Assembly: GCA_927910885.1 (NCBI GenBank)
Contig: CAKMOD010000022.1
Span: forward strand, 1 to 26,545
Direction of reading: 5' to 3'
Length of the DNA stretch: 26,545 bases
Source of the DNA: an uncultured Prevotella sp.
Lineage (GTDB): Bacteria; Bacteroidota; Bacteroidia; Bacteroidales; Bacteroidaceae
In this document: piece by piece, positions 23,070 through 26,545 of the stretch
Position numbering within the stretch: position 1 is the first letter of the stretch
How the letters are laid out: each line of letters begins with the position of its first letter
Notes under the pieces: model-generated
Told to the model about the DNA's origin: nothing
What the model saw: the letters and a program-made list of their open reading frames with translations, nothing else
Databases searched by the model: none
Made by a program: the position numbers and the translations under genes

Positions 23070-25178
23070 ATGATTTTTACTTGGATACCTTTCTACAAGG
23101 AGTTTGCAGAAAAACTTCTTCAGTTTCAAACGGATAGGAAGAAACTGCTTAAACTAATATATAATAATAGAGCAAATCTCTTAGCGGACCACCTTCACGA
23201 CGAAAAAGGCAAGAACGATTTATTTAAAGACATCGATCCGTTTACTACTTTCGGAATATTCAATCGATTTGTTAAAGAAGAAAAAAGAATCCGCTCTGCG
23301 AAGTTATTTAAGAAACTTCTAAATATTTCAGCTGATGTTCCAAGTGACTTTGTTGGTATTCCTGTTCTTAATAATATGAAGTCTCATTTCTTTGGTTTTA
23401 GAAGGGATCGTGAAGCTAATGATATTGATAATCTTTGGAGTTTGTTTGTAAAAGTAGTTAAGAAAGAGAACTTTGAAAACGAATATAATAAAGTCATAAG
23501 ACAGTATGCAATACGTGTAAATATCACAATGGCTTTGTTCTGGATTCGTCCTGAGGATTTCTTGTCTTTTGATAGTACGAATAGAGCATATTTGAAAAAA
23601 CAATATGGTGTTATATTACCAAATAAAGCTCCAGAATATTCAGAGTATATGAGTATTCTTGATGATATAAAGGAGAAAATGAAGAAAGGTGTTATAAAGG
23701 AAAAAACATTCTATGAACTTTCTGCAAATGCGAATAATGGAGGGTTGGATGATGTAGAATGGTATGATTACTGGGTTCTTACATGGAAGCGACGTAAGAA
23801 TGTAGTATTATATGGTGCGCCGGGTACTGGTAAGACATACGATGTACCTGAGTTTGCTGTTCGTCTTTGTGACCCTGCTTTTATGGCAACAGAACCGAAT
23901 AGGGAGGAGATAGTAAGCAGATATAATCAGCTTAAAACGGAAAAGCGTATTGCCTTTACAACCTTCCATCAGTCCTTAGACTATGAGGATTGGATTGAAG
24001 GCTTACGCCCTGTTGTCAATGAGAATAGTCAGGTAACCTACAAGATTGTATGCGGAATCTTCAAGAAGTTGTGTGAAGAGGCAGAACGCCCTGTAGTTAA
24101 GGACAAGCAGGTGGGTATCGCCGATAATGCTGTTGTCTGGAAGGTTTCGCTTGCAGGGACGGGAGATAATGATGTGCGTCGTGAGTGTATGGAGAATAAC
24201 CATATACGTATTGGATGGGATGATTATGGTCCTGTTATCTCAGATGAGACGGACTGGAGTATTTATAATGGTGAAGGCAAGCAGATATTAGATGCTTATA
24301 TCAATAAGATGAAAATAGGTGATATCGTTATGTCGTGTTATTCAAGTCAGACGATTGATGCCATTGGAGTCGTTGTTGGTGATTATGAGTTTGAGGATAA
24401 GTTCCCTAACTATAAGCGTGTTAGACGTGTTAACTGGCTTGTAAAGAACATCAATGAGAACATTGTAGAGATGAATGATGGTAAGACTATGACCTTAGGA
24501 ACGGTCTATCGTTTGAATTCTATCACGCTTGACAATGTAAAATCAATTCTTGAGAAGTACGATACTTCTTCTAAGATGGAGGAGAACGATAAAGCCTACG
24601 TGATGGTTATTGATGAGTTGAATCGTGGAAATGTGTCAAAAGTGTTTGGCGAACTGATAACACTGCTCGAAGCAGACAAGCGTAAGGGACGTATTAATGC
24701 TGAAAGTGTGGTGCTGCCTTACTCTAAGAAAGCTTTTCATATTCCAAACAATGTCTATCTGATTGCAACTATGAATACTGCCGACCGCTCTTTGGGCTCG
24801 CTTGATTATGCTATCAGACGACGTTTTGCTTTCATAGCAGAGAAGCCATTTGGCTTAGAAGTAGATGGGTTCGATGAGGATCTTTTTGAGAAGGTTAGTA
24901 GTCTGTTTGTTAAGAACTTTGGTGATTATAAGGAGAGTGGTTGGGACCCGACTATGAAACTCGAACCAGCAGATACGCTGTCCGAAGAGTATAAGCCAGA
25001 AGATGTTTGGATTGGTCATAGTTACTTCCTGATGCAGGATGAGGAAGGGAATGATAATACAACCGATCGTCTTCTATATGAGATTATTCCGCTTTTAGAA
25101 GAGTATGTTCGTGATGGTGTGCTGACAGCAGAGGCACAAGATGTTATCGACGAACTATATAAGCAGGCAACCGAGTAA
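23070..25178 (+). CDS. mcrB: McrB-type AAA+ GTPase with inserted EVE/PUA-like domain
   Basis: 702 residues; the motor subunit of a type IV (modification-dependent) restriction system. An N-terminal domain (about 1-225, FTWIPFYKEFAEKLLQF, DPFTTFGIFNRF) of a type seen in Bacteroidota McrB-like proteins precedes the GTPase: Walker A GAPGTGKT (249-256), FTTFHQSLDYEDWIEGLRP (296-314), Walker B VMVIDELNRGN (511-521), the McrB signature MNTADRS (568-574) and arginine region LDYAIRRRFAF. Between Walker A and B, about residues 353-500 (VWKVSLAGTG, NHIRIGWDDYG, DIVMSCYSS, AIGVVVGDY) look like an EVE/PUA-fold domain, the type that flips out modified bases. Its stop overlaps the mcrC start (TAATG), indicating one operon. 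Assignment is by motif, not by search. Confidence 0.88.
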   Translation: MIFTWIPFYKEFAEKLLQFQTDRKKLLKLIYNNRANLLADHLHDEKGKNDLFKDIDPFTTFGIFNRFVKEEKRIRSAKLFKKLLNISADVPSDFVGIPVLNNMKSHFFGFRRDREANDIDNLWSLFVKVVKKENFENEYNKVIRQYAIRVNITMALFWIRPEDFLSFDSTNRAYLKKQYGVILPNKAPEYSEYMSILDDIKEKMKKGVIKEKTFYELSANANNGGLDDVEWYDYWVLTWKRRKNVVLYGAPGTGKTYDVPEFAVRLCDPAFMATEPNREEIVSRYNQLKTEKRIAFTTFHQSLDYEDWIEGLRPVVNENSQVTYKIVCGIFKKLCEEAERPVVKDKQVGIADNAVVWKVSLAGTGDNDVRRECMENNHIRIGWDDYGPVISDETDWSIYNGEGKQILDAYINKMKIGDIVMSCYSSQTIDAIGVVVGDYEFEDKFPNYKRVRRVNWLVKNINENIVEMNDGKTMTLGTVYRLNSITLDNVKSILEKYDTSSKMEENDKAYVMVIDELNRGNVSKVFGELITLLEADKRKGRINAESVVLPYSKKAFHIPNNVYLIATMNTADRSLGSLDYAIRRRFAFIAEKPFGLEVDGFDEDLFEKVSSLFVKNFGDYKESGWDPTMKLEPADTLSEEYKPEDVWIGHSYFLMQDEEGNDNTTDRLLYEIIPLLEEYVRDGVLTAEAQDVIDELYKQATE

Positions 25179-26491
25179 TGAGAGTAGTGCAACTTCAAGA
25201 ACAGTTGTTGGAGAATACTTATCTCCAGCAAACTGAGTGTGAGGCTATCATCCCTTATATGGATGATGGCTCAGAAGTTGTGCGTGGGGTTAAAAGGGGG
25301 CGTGAGGAGAAGGAACTCTGTCTTAAGCTATCTCGTAAAGCGGATAGCATCTGTGCCACTGGCTCTTATTTCGTTGGAGTAGACTGGATTAAGGAGGAGG
25401 AATTAGCAGTACAAGTCAGTCCTAAGATGAATGATGGCTTTGAGATAGACTATGTTCGTATGTTAAACGAGGCATTGGCAGAACCCGATAACATGGAGCA
25501 TCTGACAGACTTGCTCACCATTCGTTTTGATAAACCTTCTATCCGTATCAGTCAGCAGCAAGACCTGTTGAGTATCTTCTTGATTACAGAGTATCTGAAT
25601 ATTCTTCAGCGTATCGTAAGAAAGGGGTTGAAGAAGAGTTACTATAGGGTTGAAGAAAACCTAAACAATAAGGTTAAAGGACATATCCTTGTCAGTAGAA
25701 CGATTCAACGAAACCTTGCGAAGGGACGTATTACAGACAATGTCTGCCGTTACCAGGTGTATGACATTGACTCACCAGAGAACAGAATACTAAAGAAGGC
25801 ACTTGCTTTTTGTAAGAAGCAGTTGGAGGTTTATAAGCATGCACTTGACACAAAGGCTTTGGAAAAGAAGATAAGATACGTTCAGCCTTCTTTCGAGCGG
25901 GTGGGCGATGAGATCAGTGTTAAGGTAATGAAGACGTTTAAAGGAAATCCTGTTTTCAAAGAATACTTCACGGCTGTTGAGTATGCGCAACTACTGCTAA
26001 GGCGTTTCAGTTATGACATTACCCTTGCTGGTAAGAAAGAGATAGACACGCCTCCTTTCTGGATTGATATGAGCAAGCTCTTTGAGTTATATGTTTTTGG
26101 TAAGCTTAAGAAGATATTTACAGGAAAGAGAGAGATTCAATATCATGTTAAAGCTCATTATCAAGAACTTGATTATCTCCTGAAACCGACAGAGTGGACT
26201 GAACCCTACGTTATTGATGCGAAATATAAACCACGTTATAAGCAGAGTGGTGGTATAACTATGGACGATGCAAGGGAAGTTGGTGGTTATGCCCGACTAA
26301 GCAAAATCTATAAAGAATTAGGTTTGAATGAAGAAACTGCACTGCCTATTAAGTGTCTCATTATCTATCCAGACCAAGATCAAGAAGAGCGATTTACTTT
26401 TACAAGGACAGAAGAACCAGCATTTGAAAAGGTTTCTAATTATGTACGTTTCTACAAATTAGGAATCAGATTGCCTGTTATTTCTGTGTGA
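25178..26491 (+). CDS. mcrC: McrC-type nuclease subunit of a type IV restriction system
   Basis: 437 residues. The N-terminal half (about 1-110) is the McrC-like region that contacts the McrB hexamer; the middle has KGHILVSRTIQRNLAKG and DIDSPENRILKKALAFC, the typical McrC core. The C-terminal PD-(D/E)xK nuclease is visible: Glu in MSKLFELYVF, Asp332 in QELDYLL and Asp347-x-Lys349 in YVIDAKYKPRY, which cut DNA when McrB translocates. It starts at ATG 25178, sharing one base with the mcrB stop, so translation is coupled. The two genes together predict cleavage of modified foreign DNA such as hydroxymethylated or methylated phage DNA. Confidence 0.9.
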   Translation: MRVVQLQEQLLENTYLQQTECEAIIPYMDDGSEVVRGVKRGREEKELCLKLSRKADSICATGSYFVGVDWIKEEELAVQVSPKMNDGFEIDYVRMLNEALAEPDNMEHLTDLLTIRFDKPSIRISQQQDLLSIFLITEYLNILQRIVRKGLKKSYYRVEENLNNKVKGHILVSRTIQRNLAKGRITDNVCRYQVYDIDSPENRILKKALAFCKKQLEVYKHALDTKALEKKIRYVQPSFERVGDEISVKVMKTFKGNPVFKEYFTAVEYAQLLLRRFSYDITLAGKKEIDTPPFWIDMSKLFELYVFGKLKKIFTGKREIQYHVKAHYQELDYLLKPTEWTEPYVIDAKYKPRYKQSGGITMDDAREVGGYARLSKIYKELGLNEETALPIKCLIIYPDQDQEERFTFTRTEEPAFEKVSNYVRFYKLGIRLPVISV

Positions 26492-26545
26492 ACCACTATT
26501 AAATCAATCGTTTTTTCCTTTTATTTTCGTCCCTTTTTTAGGTCT

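Overview
The window looks like a chromosome segment of a Bacteroidota bacterium, most likely a Prevotella-type oral or gut species. The evidence is the repeated Bacteroidota promoter signature (TTG, about 22 bases, then TAnnTTTGC), the near absence of Shine-Dalgarno sites, a MurF-Alr fusion gene, a K+-dependent membrane pyrophosphatase, a GSCFA-domain protein, a SusC-style TonB-dependent receptor and IS66/IS982-family elements. No rRNA, tRNA or CRISPR array was seen.

Layout. 1-5400 and 5401-7930 hold ordinary core genes: hppA (Na+/H+-pumping pyrophosphatase), a small two-helix membrane peptide, a NUDIX hydrolase facing a GSCFA-domain protein (whose promoter lies so close that its mRNA is probably leaderless), a Fur-family regulator two bases behind it, and the fused murF-alr gene of peptidoglycan synthesis. 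8218-8697 is a small exported protein of unknown role. 8700-12200 is gene-poor and scarred: direct repeats, an IS66 transposase relic with two nonsense codons, a 116-residue membrane-anchored protein, and a second copy of the IS66 3' end fused in frame to a signal-peptide-like start.

12297-16093 encodes a large secreted GH31 glycosidase (catalytic domain, FN3, F5/8C, dockerin-like repeats). A one-base frameshift near 15690 cuts off a cohesin-like C-terminal domain. 16629-21129 looks like an IS982-bounded cargo: a 35-bp relic of an IS982 right end, a TonB-dependent receptor with a structured leader, about 670 bp of non-coding DNA and an intact IS982 copy. On both outer sides, in opposite orientation, lie copies of a 237-bp palindromic dispersed repeat; a third copy follows hppA.

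The right end carries a small unknown protein, a BamE/SmpA-like lipoprotein and an overlapping mcrB-mcrC pair. The McrB-like GTPase appears to have an EVE/PUA-like domain (the type that reads modified bases) inserted between Walker A and Walker B, with the PD-(D/E)xK nuclease McrC as partner. This is the best candidate for an uncommon defence system in the window, although close relatives probably exist in other Bacteroidota.

All assignments come from reading the sequence; no database search was run.
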